From the NCBI GenBank assembly GCA_014337915.1, contig QUBU01000012.1:29915-93914 (forward strand): DNA of 64,000 nt, given 5' to 3'. Numbering within the stretch: position 1 is the first letter of the stretch; each line of letters starts with the position of its first letter. The notes under the pieces were generated by a model. That model was not told the origin of the DNA. It saw only the letters and a program-made list of their open reading frames with translations, and did not search any database. The stretch is from Gammaproteobacteria bacterium. GTDB lineage: Bacteria > Pseudomonadota > Gammaproteobacteria > Steroidobacterales > GCA-2729495. A program made the translations under genes and the position numbers. This document shows, in pieces, positions 9,184-16,837 of the stretch.

Positions 9184-10171
9184 AGCAGCTGCTGCGGCAG
9201 CCATCGCCCTGCTGTGCCTCGGCGCCTGCGGCCGCGAGCCACCGGTCGTGGAGCGGGTCATGCCGGTGTTCGGCACGCTGGTGCGCGTGGAGATTGCCGG
9301 CGGGAATCCGGCCGCCGCGCATGCGGCCCTCGACCAGCTGGAAGCGCTCTACCGCCGCATCGACGTCGACTGGCGCGCCTTCGGCCCCGGCGAACTGGGG
9401 CGGGTCAATGCACGGCTCGCCGCCGGGCAGGCGGCGACGCTGTCGCCGGAGCTGGCCCGCATGGTCGCCCGCAGCCTGGAGATCCGCGAGCGCTCAGGCG
9501 GGCTGTTCGACCCGCGCGTCGGCCCGCTGCTGCACCTCTGGGGGTTCGACGACCTCGCGCACCGGACTCCCGCCACCATTCCGGACGACGCCAGCATCGA
9601 CACGCTGCGCGCCACCGCGCTCGGCGCGGCCGAGCTGCGCCTCGACGGGCTGCAGCTCAGCACCACGGCAGCGGTGACGCTCGACCTCGCCAGCGTGGCC
9701 AAGGGCAGTGCCCTGGTGGCGGGAGCCGCGGCCCTGCGTACCGCCGGCATCCGCGATGCGCTGATCGTCGCCGGCGGCGACGTGCTGGCGCTCGGCAGCC
9801 GCGGCCAGCGGCCATGGCGCGTTGGCGTACGCGACCCGCTGGGCCCGGGCCTGCTCGGCCACGTCGACCTCGCCGACGGTGAGGCGGCGGTGTCCTCCGG
9901 AACCTACGAGCGCCATTTCGATGCCGGCGGGCGGAGGTTCCACCACATCATCGATCCGCGCAGCGGCCGGCCGGCGCAGGGCGCGGCCGGCAGCACCGTC
10001 ATTGGCCGTGATCCGGAACTGGCGAATGCCGCGGCAACCACGCTGCTGGTGGGCGGCCCCGAGGCCTTCGATGACCTGACCCGGCGCCTCGGGCTGAGCT
10101 GTGCGCTGCTGGTCGCCACCGATGGCCGCCGCCTGCTGACCCCCTGCATGCAGCAGCGCCTGAGGCCCTGA
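9152..10171 (+). CDS. apbE: ApbE-family FAD:protein FMN transferase, probable lipoprotein
   Basis: The 339-aa product resembles ApbE/Ftp, periplasmic enzymes that covalently attach FMN to Thr/Ser of target proteins such as NqrB/RnfG. A hydrophobic leader ending in LCLGAC gives a lipobox with Cys near residue 26. The family signature DLASVAKGSA lies near residue 178, followed by the VAGGDVLALG strand and the HHIIDPRSGRPA metal/FAD site. The start ATG at 9152 lies inside the end of gshB (32-base overlap), so translation is probably coupled. No Nqr or Rnf gene is visible in the window, so the flavinylated target is unknown. The gene is an insertion relative to the Pseudomonas gshB-tonB order. 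Confidence 0.87.
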   Translation: MLWWSGSLRAEAAAAAAIALLCLGACGREPPVVERVMPVFGTLVRVEIAGGNPAAAHAALDQLEALYRRIDVDWRAFGPGELGRVNARLAAGQAATLSPELARMVARSLEIRERSGGLFDPRVGPLLHLWGFDDLAHRTPATIPDDASIDTLRATALGAAELRLDGLQLSTTAAVTLDLASVAKGSALVAGAAALRTAGIRDALIVAGGDVLALGSRGQRPWRVGVRDPLGPGLLGHVDLADGEAAVSSGTYERHFDAGGRRFHHIIDPRSGRPAQGAAGSTVIGRDPELANAAATTLLVGGPEAFDDLTRRLGLSCALLVATDGRRLLTPCMQQRLRP

Positions 10172-10234
10172 ACCGGCAGGCGCCGGGACTACCGGAATCC
10201 GTGATGCAATGCCGACCACTGCTGTTGACCCACG

Positions 10235-10240
10235 TATAAT
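10235..10240 (+). promoter_or_regulatory. Consensus -10 element (TATAAT) before the tonB-like gene
   Basis: A perfect TATAAT is seen, unusual in this GC-rich sequence. Transcription would begin near 10247, leaving a leader of about 70 bases before the ATG at 10316. No good -35 lies 16-18 bases upstream; the nearby TTGACC at 10225-10230 is too close to serve. The element argues against the GTG at 10247 as the tonB start. Confidence 0.5.
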
Positions 10241-10315
10241 CAGCCAGTGCGCCGCGCGGGGCGCCCGGTCCCGGCGGAACTGCTGGCTGTTGATCCACGG
10301 CAGCGACGGACGGTG

Positions 10316-11257
10316 ATGCAAAGGCCCACGAGCAGACCGCTTGCAATCGCGCTGAGCCCGGCCGGCGGCTCCTGGTCGCCCGCGGCCACGCGTGACCGCC
10401 TCTCCTCCACGCTGTTCCTGGCCGCCCTGCTGCACGGGGTGGTCATCCTCGGCGTTACCTTCAGTGCCGCCCCGCCCGAGCGCAATCCTGCCGCGACTTC
10501 GCTCGATGTCGTCATCGTTACCCGCGACTACGCCAGGGCGGCGGCGCCGCGCAATCCAGCGGCGCTGCTCGCACAGCAGAACCTGGTGGGCCGGGGCAAT
10601 GCGCCGCTGGATGCGCGCCTGCGGACTGCCGTGATGACCGACCCCACGGAGGCAGCGTCAGGCCCGGACCAGGACGGCGACCTCGACGGCGCGCAGCGCA
10701 GCGGCAGCGAGGCGCCCGCCGAGGCGCGCATCGCTGCCAGTCCGCGCGAGCGGCCGACGGTGCGCCCGGGCGAGACCGGTGCAGCGCGCCCGGCCCTGCA
10801 GCGTCAGCTGCAGATGCCAGCGACCGATGCCACCGACATCCTCGCCGAGCCCGATCGCGAGACGCGCATCCCCGACGCCAATCCCCGCGAGCTGCTGGTC
10901 AGCGCCAGCACCCGCGAGGCGCGCATCGCCAGCTACCTGAACAGCTGGAAGAACAAGGTGGAGCGCATCGGCACCCTGAACTTCCCCGGCGCCACCGAGC
11001 TTGCCCTGATCCGCAGCTACCCGGTACTGGAGGTGGCCATCACGGCCAACGGCGACCTCAAGGAGATTGTGGTCCGCAGCTCCTCCGGCTACCCCAACCT
11101 CGACCAGGCGGCCATGCAGATCCTGCGCATAGCGGCACCGTTCGAGCCATTCCCCAAGGTGCTGCGCGACGACTACGACGTGCTGCGCTTCGCCTACGAG
11201 TGGCATTTCGGTTCCGATGGCGGCACCGGCCGCATCCGTGCCGTCCACGGAGGCTGA
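10316..11257 (+). CDS. TonB-like energy transducer (TonB3-like)
   Basis: This 313-aa protein has an N-terminal membrane anchor (FLAALLHGVVILGVTF, about residues 38-53). A long low-complexity periplasmic stretch follows, then a C-terminal TonB-like domain (about residues 225-305) containing YPVLEVAITANGDL and a YPNLDQAAMQILR segment. It should couple proton-motive force to an outer-membrane process. In P. aeruginosa the gene at this position, between gshB and yqgE, is tonB3, which is needed for twitching motility; the role here is inferred from that synteny. I chose the ATG at 10316 because a TATAAT at 10235-10240 makes the earlier GTG at 10247 unlikely. The yqgE start codon follows the stop directly. 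Confidence 0.82.
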   Translation: MQRPTSRPLAIALSPAGGSWSPAATRDRLSSTLFLAALLHGVVILGVTFSAAPPERNPAATSLDVVIVTRDYARAAAPRNPAALLAQQNLVGRGNAPLDARLRTAVMTDPTEAASGPDQDGDLDGAQRSGSEAPAEARIAASPRERPTVRPGETGAARPALQRQLQMPATDATDILAEPDRETRIPDANPRELLVSASTREARIASYLNSWKNKVERIGTLNFPGATELALIRSYPVLEVAITANGDLKEIVVRSSSGYPNLDQAAMQILRIAAPFEPFPKVLRDDYDVLRFAYEWHFGSDGGTGRIRAVHGG

Positions 11258-11848
11258 ATGGCAGGGGCCACGGACAATGGATCCCTGGGCGAGGTCACCT
11301 ACCTCACCGGCCATCTGCTCATCGCCATGCCGGCTATGGCAGATCCGAACTTCGTGCGCAGCGTCACCTACATCTGTGAGCACACCGACCAGGGTGCCCT
11401 CGGCATCGTCATCAACCGGCCGCTGGAAATGGCGCTCGGCGAAGTCTTCCAGCAATTGGCCCTGGAGGGTGCGCCAGCCGCCGTGGCGGACCAGCCGGTG
11501 CTGCGCGGCGGCCCGGTGCAGGGCGAACGCGGCTTCGTCCTGCACGAGCCGGCCGGCAAGTGGGACTCCACCGTGGAAGTCAGTGCGTTCGTCCACCTGA
11601 CGACATCGCAGGACATCCTCGCTGCCCTGGCGCGGGGCACCGGCCCGAAGCGCGCGCTGATGGCGCTCGGCTACGCCGGCTGGGGCGCCGGGCAGCTCGA
11701 GATGGAAATCGGCGCCAATGCCTGGCTGAGCGTCCCGGCCACGGCCACGCTGCTGTTCGACACGCCCTTCGAGGCACGCTGGGCAGCGGCGGCCGGCCTG
11801 CTCGGCATCAACCTCGCCACGATGAGCCCCGAGGCGGGCCACGCCTGA
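11258..11848 (+). CDS. yqgE: YqgE/AlgH family protein (UPF0301)
   Basis: This 196-aa protein belongs to the widespread UPF0301 family, whose biochemical role is not settled. The family hallmarks are present: GHLLIAMPAMADPNFVRSV near the N-terminus, YICEHTDQGALGIVINRP around residues 38-55, and a C-terminal GYAGWGAGQLEMEI loop. The ATG follows the tonB stop without a gap, so the two are co-translated. It precedes ruvX, the usual yqgE-yqgF pairing in gammaproteobacteria. Confidence 0.92.
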   Translation: MAGATDNGSLGEVTYLTGHLLIAMPAMADPNFVRSVTYICEHTDQGALGIVINRPLEMALGEVFQQLALEGAPAAVADQPVLRGGPVQGERGFVLHEPAGKWDSTVEVSAFVHLTTSQDILAALARGTGPKRALMALGYAGWGAGQLEMEIGANAWLSVPATATLLFDTPFEARWAAAAGLLGINLATMSPEAGHA

Positions 11849-11894
11849 AGCCAAGGCGCTCGCCGGCGCGGCCTCGAAAGCCCAGGTTCCCGCG

Positions 11895-12317
11895 ATGGCA
11901 GACCGCGCGCTCGTCTTCGACTTCGGTACCCGCAGGATCGGTGTCGCCAGCGCCAGCCGCCTGGCCGGAACGGTGACTGCACTGGCTACCCTGCCCGCCC
12001 ACGACGGCGTGCCGGAATGGCAGGAGGTCGCGGCGCTGATCCGCGACTGGCAGCCGGAAGTCCTCGTGGTGGGGCTGCCCCGCAACACCGACGGCACGGA
12101 TTCGGCCATGACCCGGCGCTCGCGCGCCTTCGGCCAGTGGCTGGCCGGGCGCAGCGGGCTGCTGGTCGAGGAGATCGACGAGCGCTACACCTCGGCCGAG
12201 GCCGAAGCGGTGCTGCGCGAGCAGCGGCGCGACGGTAGCCGCCGCCGGCGCGTGCAGCCGGCAGACATCGACCTGATGGCCGCGAGGCTGATGGCCGAGA
12301 CCTGGCTGCGCTCCTGA
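11895..12317 (+). CDS. ruvX: RuvX (YqgF) Holliday-junction-resolvase-like pre-16S rRNA nuclease
   Basis: This is an RNase H-fold protein of 140 aa, the normal length. The first catalytic motif is FDFGTRRIGVA (Asp9), the central strand is EVLVVGLPRNTDG, and the ERYTSAEAE motif lies near residue 95. A final acidic residue is in DIDLMAARLM. The family is implicated in 5' maturation of 16S rRNA and perhaps junction resolution. It lies 46 bases after yqgE in the conserved yqgE-ruvX pair. Confidence 0.92.
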   Translation: MADRALVFDFGTRRIGVASASRLAGTVTALATLPAHDGVPEWQEVAALIRDWQPEVLVVGLPRNTDGTDSAMTRRSRAFGQWLAGRSGLLVEEIDERYTSAEAEAVLREQRRDGSRRRRVQPADIDLMAARLMAETWLRS

Positions 12318-12331
12318 CGCCGCCTGCCGGG

Positions 12332-12347
12332 GCGACAGGGCTGTCGC
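12332..12347. terminator. Short stem-loop after ruvX
   Basis: GCGACA (12332-12337) and TGTCGC (12342-12347) form a perfect 6-bp stem with a GGGC loop, 14 bases past the ruvX stop. No T-run follows, so it is at best a weak attenuator before the PyrK-like gene. Confidence 0.3.
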
Positions 12348-12395
12348 GCTCTGCGAAAATGCGGCCCGCAATCCGCCAACGGACCGGCAGGAGCC

Positions 12396-13295
12396 ATGGA
12401 CCGCCCGCATCGCCACACGATCTTCCTCGAGGAGGCACGCGTGCTCGCGCTGCAGGCATTCCCGGCGCAGCAGTTCGTCCTGCGGCTGGAGGCTCCGCAG
12501 TGCGCGGCCCGTGCGCAGCCCGGCAGTTTCGTCCACCTGCAATGCGCCGCCGACATTCCCATGCGCCGGCCGCTGTCGATCCGGCGCTGCGACCCGGCCG
12601 CCGGCTGGATCGAGGTCCTCTTCAAGATCGTCGGGCCCGGCCTGCGGGCACTCTCCGCCGCCAAGGCCGGGGACCGGATCAGCACGCTGGGTCCCATCGG
12701 CCAGGGTTTTGTCCCGGACCCCGGGCGCCCCATGGCGCTGCTGCTCGGCGGTGGTGTCGGCATGCCGCCGCTGGAGTTCCTCGCCATGCGCCTGGCAGCC
12801 GATACGGCAACCACCTGGCGACCCGTGGCCTTCTTCGGCTCCGAGGTTCCTTTTCCGTTCAAGGCCGGACGCGGCGCCCTGCCGTTGCACGGCCTCGACC
12901 ATCGCCTCGATGCCTGCCAACCTGACCTCGAGGCCCTGGGCGTGCCTTCGAGGCTCGCTTCGCTGGCGGGTTTCGATGGCTGCTACCCGGGCTACGTCAC
13001 GGCGCTGGCGGGCGACTGGCTAGCCGCGCTGCACGATGACGACCATGACCGCGTCGCGCTCTACGCCTGCGGGCCACATCCCATGCTGCGGGCGGTGGCG
13101 GGCCTGGCGCGCGACTTCGACCTGCCGGCCCAGCTCTGCCTCGAGGAATTCATGGCTTGCGGTGTCGGCGGCTGCGCCGGCTGCGCCGTGCCGGTGCAGA
13201 CCGACGCCGGACCCGCGATGAAGCGCGTCTGTGTCGACGGCCCGGTGTTCGAGGCCCGCGCCGTCTACCCGGAGCTGTTCGGCCAAAATAGTTAA
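12396..13295 (+). CDS. PyrK-like dihydroorotate dehydrogenase electron-transfer subunit
   Basis: This 299-aa protein has the ferredoxin-reductase layout of PyrK. An FAD-binding beta-barrel carries RRPLSIRR (57-64). An NAD-binding part has LLLGGGVGMPP near 116-126 and YACGPHPM near 223-230. A C-terminal [2Fe-2S] site has Cys255, Cys260, Cys263 and Cys279, matching the C-x4-C-x2-C-x15-C spacing of PyrK. In gram-positive class 1B enzymes PyrK passes electrons from PyrD to NAD; no pyrD is visible here, so the partner is unknown. It stands where pyrR-pyrB-pyrC lies in Pseudomonas. The last residues and the TAA come from a palindromic repeat that begins at 13285. Confidence 0.8.
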   Translation: MDRPHRHTIFLEEARVLALQAFPAQQFVLRLEAPQCAARAQPGSFVHLQCAADIPMRRPLSIRRCDPAAGWIEVLFKIVGPGLRALSAAKAGDRISTLGPIGQGFVPDPGRPMALLLGGGVGMPPLEFLAMRLAADTATTWRPVAFFGSEVPFPFKAGRGALPLHGLDHRLDACQPDLEALGVPSRLASLAGFDGCYPGYVTALAGDWLAALHDDDHDRVALYACGPHPMLRAVAGLARDFDLPAQLCLEEFMACGVGGCAGCAVPVQTDAGPAMKRVCVDGPVFEARAVYPELFGQNS

Positions 13296-13409
13296 GGGGA
13301 CAGTTTACTCAACTCGAATGTGGCATTGCGTGGTTCGCAACCTTGGCCATATCGAGTTGAGTAAACTGTCCCCTTAACGAGTTGAGTAAACTGTCCCCTT
13401 AACTATTTT
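13285..13409. repeat. 125-bp palindromic repeat (REP/MITE-like)
   Basis: The left arm, 13285-13316, is an exact 32-base reverse complement of the right arm, 13378-13409. A 25-base copy of the right arm's inner part also lies directly before it at 13353-13377, so the right side is a tandem duplication. The arms contain the core GGGGACAGTTTACTC. The centre (13317-13352) holds a small hairpin, TTGCG-TGGTT-CGCAA. The element sits between the convergent PyrK-like and PilU-like genes, and its left end supplies the stop codon of the former. The shape resembles REP elements mobilised by IS200-like (RAYT) transposases, but no transposase is present. Confidence 0.85.
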
Positions 13410-13421
13410 CCTTGATTCTTC

Positions 13422-14507
13422 CTAGCTGAAGTGGATCTTCGCTTCGAGGTTGGTGCGCGAGTCGGCGCTGGCCAGCGCTTCCTCCATCGGCACCTTGCCT
13501 TCCTTGTAGAGCTTCAGCAGGGCGTCGTCGAAGGTCTGCATGCCCTGCTCCGACGAACTCTGGAACGCTTCCTTCACCTTGGCGATGTCACCCACCTGGA
13601 TCAGCTCGGCGATCCGCGGCGTGTTGAGCATGACCTCCACGGCGGCGACCCGTTCGCCCTTGGTGCCCCGCACCAGGCGCTGGGAAATGATGCCACGCAG
13701 GTACTGTGACAGGTCCATGAACACCTGGCCGTGCTGGTCCTCGGGAAACAGGTTGATGATGCGATCCAGCGTCTCCGGCGCGTTGTTCGAATGCAGCGTG
13801 GCGATGGCCAGGTGGCCGGTGCCGGCCAGGTCGATGGCGGCCTGCATGGTCTCGCGGTCGCGGATCTCGCCGATCAGCACCACATCGGGTGCCTCGCGCA
13901 TGGCGCTCTTCAGCGCCCTGCCGTAGGACTTGGTGTCGGTGCCGACTTCACGCTGGTTGATGATGGACTTCTTGTTCGCGTGCAGGAACTCGATCGGATC
14001 CTCGATGGTGATGATGTGCGAGGAAGTCTTCTCGTTGCGATGGTCGATCATCGCCGCCAGCGTCGTCGACTTGCCACAGCCGGTGGCCCCCACCATGAGC
14101 AGCAGCCCGCGCCGGAACATCACCAGGTCCTTGAGGATCGACGGCATGCAGAGCTGGTCAAGATTGGGTATCGCCGAGGTGATGTAGCGCATCACCATGG
14201 CGACGTTGCCGCGCTGGTGGAAGACGTTGACGCGGAACCGGCCGAGACCGGCCTTGGACACCGCGAAGTCGATCTCCAGCTCACGCGTGAATTCTTCGAG
14301 CTGCTGCTCGCTCATCAGCTCGATGGCCGCCTGCCGGATCATCTTCGGCGTCAGCTCGAGCTTGTTCACAGGCATGATCTTGCCGTCGATCTTGATCTTG
14401 ACCGGGGCATGGGGCGTCAGGAACAGGTCGGAGGCCCGCTTCTCAACCATGAGGTTGAAGAGCGGCTGCACGTTCATGGTCGCCAGTTCAGTGATGTTGT
14501 CCGCCAA
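13422..14507 (-). CDS. PilT/PilU-family retraction ATPase (third paralogue)
   Basis: This 361-aa hexameric type IV pilus retraction ATPase has all family boxes. The Walker A is GATGCGKST (140-148), the Asp box is IITIEDPIEFLH, and the Walker B is APDVVLIGEIRD. The His box is ATLHSNNAPETLDRIINLF. The N-terminal SDLFLTPHAPVKIKIDG matches PilU more than PilT. In Walker A it has Cys where the two neighbouring paralogues have Ser. It follows pilU by 21 bases on the same strand. Many genomes have only pilT and pilU here; its role as an accessory or alternative motor is inferred. Confidence 0.88.
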   Translation of the reverse strand: MADNITELATMNVQPLFNLMVEKRASDLFLTPHAPVKIKIDGKIMPVNKLELTPKMIRQAAIELMSEQQLEEFTRELEIDFAVSKAGLGRFRVNVFHQRGNVAMVMRYITSAIPNLDQLCMPSILKDLVMFRRGLLLMVGATGCGKSTTLAAMIDHRNEKTSSHIITIEDPIEFLHANKKSIINQREVGTDTKSYGRALKSAMREAPDVVLIGEIRDRETMQAAIDLAGTGHLAIATLHSNNAPETLDRIINLFPEDQHGQVFMDLSQYLRGIISQRLVRGTKGERVAAVEVMLNTPRIAELIQVGDIAKVKEAFQSSSEQGMQTFDDALLKLYKEGKVPMEEALASADSRTNLEAKIHFS

Positions 14508-14528
14508 GTCTGCTCTCCCGCCGGGCGC

Positions 14529-15692
14529 CTACATGCGGACGACGCCGCGGTCGCTGCCCTCGTCCTCGGCCAGCGCCAGCCCTTCCGTGTCGATGCCCTT
14601 GCGCTCGCGCTTGCTCTCCAGCTTGACGCGCAGGCGCAGCTCATTCTTCGAGTCGGCGTTGCGCATCGCCTCCTCGTAGGAAATGGCCCCGCGCTCGTAG
14701 AGCGCGAACAGATCCTGGTCGAAGGTCTGCATGCCCAGCCGGGTGGACTTGGCCATGATCTCCTTGATGCGCGCTACCTCGCCCTTGAAGATCAGGTCGG
14801 CGATCAGCGGTGAATGCAGCATGATCTCCATGGCGGCGATGCGGCCCTTGCCGCTCTCCCGCGGGATCAGCCGCTGGGAGACCATGGCGCGGATATTCAG
14901 CGACAGGTCCATGAGCAGCTGGCCGCGCTTGTCCTCGGGGAAAAAATTGATGATGCGGTCCAGCGCCTGGTTGGCGCTGTTGGCGTGCAGGGTCGCCAGG
15001 CAGAGATGGCCGGTTTCCGCGAACTGGATGGCGTACTCCATGGTGTCGCGGTCGCGAATCTCGCCGATCAGGATCACGTCCGGCGCCTGGCGCAGGGTGT
15101 TCTTCAGCGCCGCTCCCCAGCTGTCGGTATCGACGCCGACCTCGCGCTGCGTGACCACGCAGCGGCGGTGCGGGTGCACGAACTCGACCGGATCCTCGAT
15201 GGTAATGATGTGGCCGCGCGAGTTCTCGTTGCGGTGGCCGACCATGGCTGCCAGCGAGGTCGACTTGCCCGAGCCGGTTGCGCCGACGACGATGACCAGG
15301 CCACGCTTGGTCATGACGATGTCCTTGAGCACCGGCGGCAGCTCCAGCTCCTCCAGCGTCGGGATCTTGCTGACGATGGTGCGCAGGACTGCGCCCACCT
15401 GGCCCTGCTGCACGAAGGCGCTGACGCGGAAACGGCCGATGCCCTGCGGGCTGATCGCGAAGTTGCACTCCCTGGTGGCGTCGAACTCCTTCGCCTGACG
15501 GTCGTTCATGATGGAACGCACGATGATGGCGCTGTCGTCCGGCGACAGCAGCTGGTCGCCGGCGCGGTGCACCTCGCCGTTGACCTTGATGGCGGGCGGA
15601 AAGCCGGCGGTGATGAACAGGTCGGAGCCCTTGGCATCCACCAGCTTCTTCAGCAGTCCCTGCATCAGCCTCGTAGCCTGGTCGCGTTCCAT
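14529..15692 (-). CDS. pilU: PilU, PilT-dependent retraction ATPase
   Basis: This is a 387-aa PilT-family ATPase with SDLFITAGFPPAIKVNGEV at the N-terminus, typical of PilU. The Walker A is GATGSGKST (137-145), the Asp box IITIEDPVEFVH, the Walker B APDVILIGEIRD and the His box ATLHANSANQALDRIINFF. A charged C-terminal tail after residue 350 (KLESKRERKGID, then acidic) is longer than in PilT. PilU works with PilT to retract pili under load. It lies 33 bases after pilT, in the conserved pilTU order. Confidence 0.92.
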   Translation of the reverse strand: MERDQATRLMQGLLKKLVDAKGSDLFITAGFPPAIKVNGEVHRAGDQLLSPDDSAIIVRSIMNDRQAKEFDATRECNFAISPQGIGRFRVSAFVQQGQVGAVLRTIVSKIPTLEELELPPVLKDIVMTKRGLVIVVGATGSGKSTSLAAMVGHRNENSRGHIITIEDPVEFVHPHRRCVVTQREVGVDTDSWGAALKNTLRQAPDVILIGEIRDRDTMEYAIQFAETGHLCLATLHANSANQALDRIINFFPEDKRGQLLMDLSLNIRAMVSQRLIPRESGKGRIAAMEIMLHSPLIADLIFKGEVARIKEIMAKSTRLGMQTFDQDLFALYERGAISYEEAMRNADSKNELRLRVKLESKRERKGIDTEGLALAEDEGSDRGVVRM

Positions 15693-15725
15693 GGTGATCT
15701 CCCGGCGGCGCCCTGCGGCGACGGC

Positions 15726-16766
15726 CTAGAACTGGTCCTTGTTGGCGGCCTTGAAGCGCGCCTCTTCCTTGCTGACGACACCCTTCGCCAGCAGTTCCTG
15801 CAGGTTCTGGTCGAGGGTCTGCATGCCGGCCGCCTGGCCGGTCTGTATGGCGGAATACATCTGGGCGATCTTGCCCTCGCGGATCAGGTTCCTGATGGCA
15901 GGCGTACCGATCATGATCTCGTGGGCGGCAATGCGCCCGCCGCCGATCTTCTTCAGCAGCGATTGCGAGATGACCGCCCGCAGCGACTCCGACAGCATGG
16001 TGCGGATCATCTCCTTCTCGGTGGCCGGGAAGACGTCGACGATGCGGTCGACCGTCTTGGCCGCCGAGCTGGTGTGCAGGGTGCCGAACACCAGGTGGCC
16101 GGTTTCCGAGGCCGTCATGGCCAGGCGGATGGTCTCCAGGTCACGCATCTCGCCCACCAGGATCACGTCCGGGTCCTCACGCAGGGCCGAGCGCAGCGCC
16201 TCGGAGAAGCCCAGCGTGTCCTTGTGCACCTCGCGCTGGTTGATCAGCGACTTCTTGCTCTCGTGCACGAACTCGATCGGGTCCTCGATGGTGATGATGT
16301 GGTCGGGCTTGTTGGTGTTGACGTAGTCGATCATCGCCGCCAGCGTCGTCGACTTGCCGGAACCGGTTGGCCCGGTGACCAGCACCAGGCCGCGGGGATA
16401 CATGGCGATGTCGCGGAAGATCGCCGGTGCCTTCAGGTCTTCCAGCGTACGGATCTGTGACGGAATGGTGCGGAACACCGCGCCGGCACCGCGCGTCTGG
16501 TTGAAGGCATTGACGCGGAAGCGCGCCAGCTTCGGCACCTCGAACGAAAAGTCAGTCTCAAGGAACTCTTCGTAGTCCTTGCGCTGCTTGTCGCTCATGA
16601 TGTCGTATATCATGCTGTGCACTTCTTTGTGCGTCAGCGCCGGCATGTTGATCCGCTTGACGTCGCCATCGACGCGGATCATCGGTGGCACACCGGCCGA
16701 CAGGTGCAGGTCGGACGCGTTGTTTTTTACAGAGAATGCGAGCAACTGCGCTATGTCGACAGCCAT
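15726..16766 (-). CDS. pilT: PilT, twitching-motility retraction ATPase
   Basis: This is the main pilus-retraction motor, 346 aa, the usual length. It begins MAVDIAQLLAFSVKNNASDLHL as in Pseudomonas PilT. The Walker A is GPTGSGKST (132-140), the Asp box IITIEDPIEFVH, the Walker B DPDVILVGEMRD and the His box FGTLHTSSAAKTVDRI. The AIRNLIREGK motif near the C-terminus, known to be essential in PilT, is present. The ATG at 16766 has GGGGA about 6 bases upstream. A longer frame to 16883 adds residues with no PilT counterpart. It is divergent from yggS, 71 bases away. Confidence 0.95.
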   Translation of the reverse strand: MAVDIAQLLAFSVKNNASDLHLSAGVPPMIRVDGDVKRINMPALTHKEVHSMIYDIMSDKQRKDYEEFLETDFSFEVPKLARFRVNAFNQTRGAGAVFRTIPSQIRTLEDLKAPAIFRDIAMYPRGLVLVTGPTGSGKSTTLAAMIDYVNTNKPDHIITIEDPIEFVHESKKSLINQREVHKDTLGFSEALRSALREDPDVILVGEMRDLETIRLAMTASETGHLVFGTLHTSSAAKTVDRIVDVFPATEKEMIRTMLSESLRAVISQSLLKKIGGGRIAAHEIMIGTPAIRNLIREGKIAQMYSAIQTGQAAGMQTLDQNLQELLAKGVVSKEEARFKAANKDQF

Positions 16767-16837
16767 TTCAGTCCCCAGCTCAATCCCTTGCCCCGATCTG
16801 CAGCGGAATCCGGACTTGCCATAAGCCCGGTGCACCA

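Noticed and set aside
10225..10240. TTGACC and TATAAT read as a paired -35/-10 promoter.
   Set aside because: Only four bases separate them; sigma-70 promoters need about 16-18. Only the -10 is kept.
13353..13402. The two direct 25-base copies as a start of a CRISPR array.
   Set aside because: The copies abut with no spacer, and the same sequence is inverted at the left end, which fits a palindromic repeat element.
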